Below are positions 32,824 to 33,293 of a stretch of 33,293 bases of DNA, one piece after another. Made by a program: the position numbers and the translations under genes. The number at the start of each line of letters is the position of its first letter. Within the stretch, counting starts at the first letter, position 1. Under the pieces are notes generated by a model, which searched no databases, was not told the origin of the DNA, and saw only the letters and a program-made list of their open reading frames with translations. This DNA comes from Candidatus Symbiothrix sp. (lineage in GTDB: Bacteria > Bacteroidota > Bacteroidia > Bacteroidales > Azobacteroidaceae): assembly GCA_031261295.1 (NCBI GenBank), contig JAISKT010000036.1, positions 1 through 33,293 on the forward strand, written 5' to 3'.

Positions 32824-32902
32824 AACACACCCCATTCCGGGATGTATTCACAGTGCCACTTCTCTGTACATTTACTTTTTTGGCCGTTTTCAGCTTAGAG
32901 AA
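32824..32902 (-). ncRNA. Leader element copy B (about 79 nt, unassigned)
   Basis: Nearer the promoter than copy A; it aligns end to end with it and keeps its stems with changed bases (ACACCCC with GGGATGT; TGTA with TACA). It is followed by the terminator-like hairpin at 32733-32790. Confidence 0.5.
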
Positions 32903-32963
32903 TTGACTGTAAATACGATTTTCTTATAAATTTAAATTTCTTGTGATAGAAGTTAAATTTCTG

Positions 32964-32995
32964 CAAATCTATACAATTTTTTATTGTTATCCAAA
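32964..32995 (-). promoter_or_regulatory. Promoter of the vWA/PP2C/kinase operon
   Basis: In minus direction: TTTG (32992-32995), a 20-base spacer, TAGATTTG (32964-32971), fitting TAnnTTTG exactly. Transcription would begin near 32957, giving a leader of about 480 nt. Confidence 0.65.
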
Positions 32996-33134
32996 TATCT
33001 GTTTTTTTTTCACGAAAAAAAAGATTTGGAGTTTGTTTATATTTCACAGATTTTCAATGACATATTTTCATTTGGCAATCGGTTAGAGGAATTAGTATAT
33101 TTGTAACAAAATCCCATTTTACAAATTTATTTTC

Positions 33135-33165
33135 CAATATAATTTTGAATTTCAAAATTATATTG
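33135..33165. promoter_or_regulatory. Perfect 31-nt palindromic operator
   Basis: CAATATAATTTTGAA, one central T, then its exact reverse complement. It spans the stretch between the -33 element (TTTG, 33144-33147, inside the palindrome) and the -7 element of the toxin promoter, so a bound repressor would block it. HigBA operons are repressed by their antitoxin; the antitoxin gene would lie past the window end. Confidence 0.75.
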
Positions 33166-33173
33166 TATATTTG
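33144..33173 (+). promoter_or_regulatory. Promoter of the HigB-like gene
   Basis: TTTG at 33144-33147, an 18-base spacer and TATATTTG at 33166-33173. The expected transcript start is near 33180, about 11 bases before the ATG. Confidence 0.65.
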
Positions 33174-33190
33174 CATCAAATAAATCACGA

Positions 33191-33293
33191 ATGAGAGTTA
33201 TATCACGAACAAAATTAAAAGAGTTCTATGAAACAAAAGGATACGAAGATGCAAAAGTAGCTCTTGAACGCTGGTATCACATAACCGTACATG
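33191..33293 (+). CDS. higB: HigB-family toxin, 5' part only
   Basis: The 34 visible residues (MRVISRTKLKEFYETKGYED, then AKVALERWYHITV) match the start of HigB-type mRNA-cleaving toxins, in which MRVIS, an early REF/KEF and a WY or WF pair near residue 30 are typical. The rest is outside the window. The strong palindromic operator over its promoter fits an autoregulated toxin-antitoxin operon. Confidence 0.75.
   Translation, partial: MRVISRTKLKEFYETKGYEDAKVALERWYHITVH

Overview
The window looks like a Bacteroidales (Bacteroidetes) chromosome. Promoters have the phylum's form (TTTG, a spacer of 18-21 bases, then TAnnTTTG). The housekeeping genes (a YciO-type Sua5 protein, cdd, pyrH, frr, rsgA, a DEAD-box helicase starting MKTFEELG) read like Bacteroides-group proteins, and there are secreted proteins with a C-terminal FISUMP fold. 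No rRNA or tRNA gene was seen.

Layout. (1) 1-7238, minus strand: an efflux system made of a TolC-type channel, an HlyD-type adaptor and two MacB/FtsX-type permeases (the last runs off the window). The operon is split by a four-helix-bundle gene lying among 9-bp CTTAAGnnn repeats. Two sigma-54-like promoters, each with paired 19-bp inverted-repeat sites upstream, drive the channel/adaptor part and the permease part. (2) 7239-11549: a leader of about 480 nt with strong RNA structure, then a 110-aa secreted protein and a 1088-aa secreted protein with eight tandem repeats of about 92 aa and a FISUMP domain. (3) 11949-18015: YciO/Sua5 protein, M23 peptidase, an AT-rich HEPN-like gene pair, a polysaccharide deacetylase-like protein, cytidine deaminase and a glucosaminidase with LysM domains. 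(4) 18016-19964: a second copy of the structured leader, with compensatory base changes, in front of a paralogous secreted protein. (5) 20098-25724: a lysine-rich exported protein, DEAD-box helicase, pyrH (frameshifted), frr, rsgA and a YitT-family membrane protein. (6) 25752-32478: a 28-codon stub resembling the start of a DUF2027 gene, then an AT-rich minus-strand operon: small PH-like protein, vWA protein, PP2C phosphatase, Ser/Thr kinase, RanBP2-finger/Ig-like protein, DUF4407 membrane protein and a membrane protein with two apparent frameshifts. It resembles a TerY-P triad (vWA, PP2C, kinase) with extra membrane and adaptor parts. (7) 32479-33293: the promoter and long leader of that operon, holding two diverged copies of a roughly 80-nt element, then a HigB-like toxin gene whose promoter is spanned by a perfect 31-nt palindrome.

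The most interesting items are the paired structured leaders before surface-protein genes, the vWA/PP2C/kinase operon with its tandem leader element, and the CTTAAGnnn repeats, which occur both inside the efflux operon and inside the second leader. Four single-base frame breaks (pyrH, two in the membrane protein near 26.1-26.3 kb, probably one near 32.24 kb) mean that either several genes are decaying or the sequence contains indel errors.
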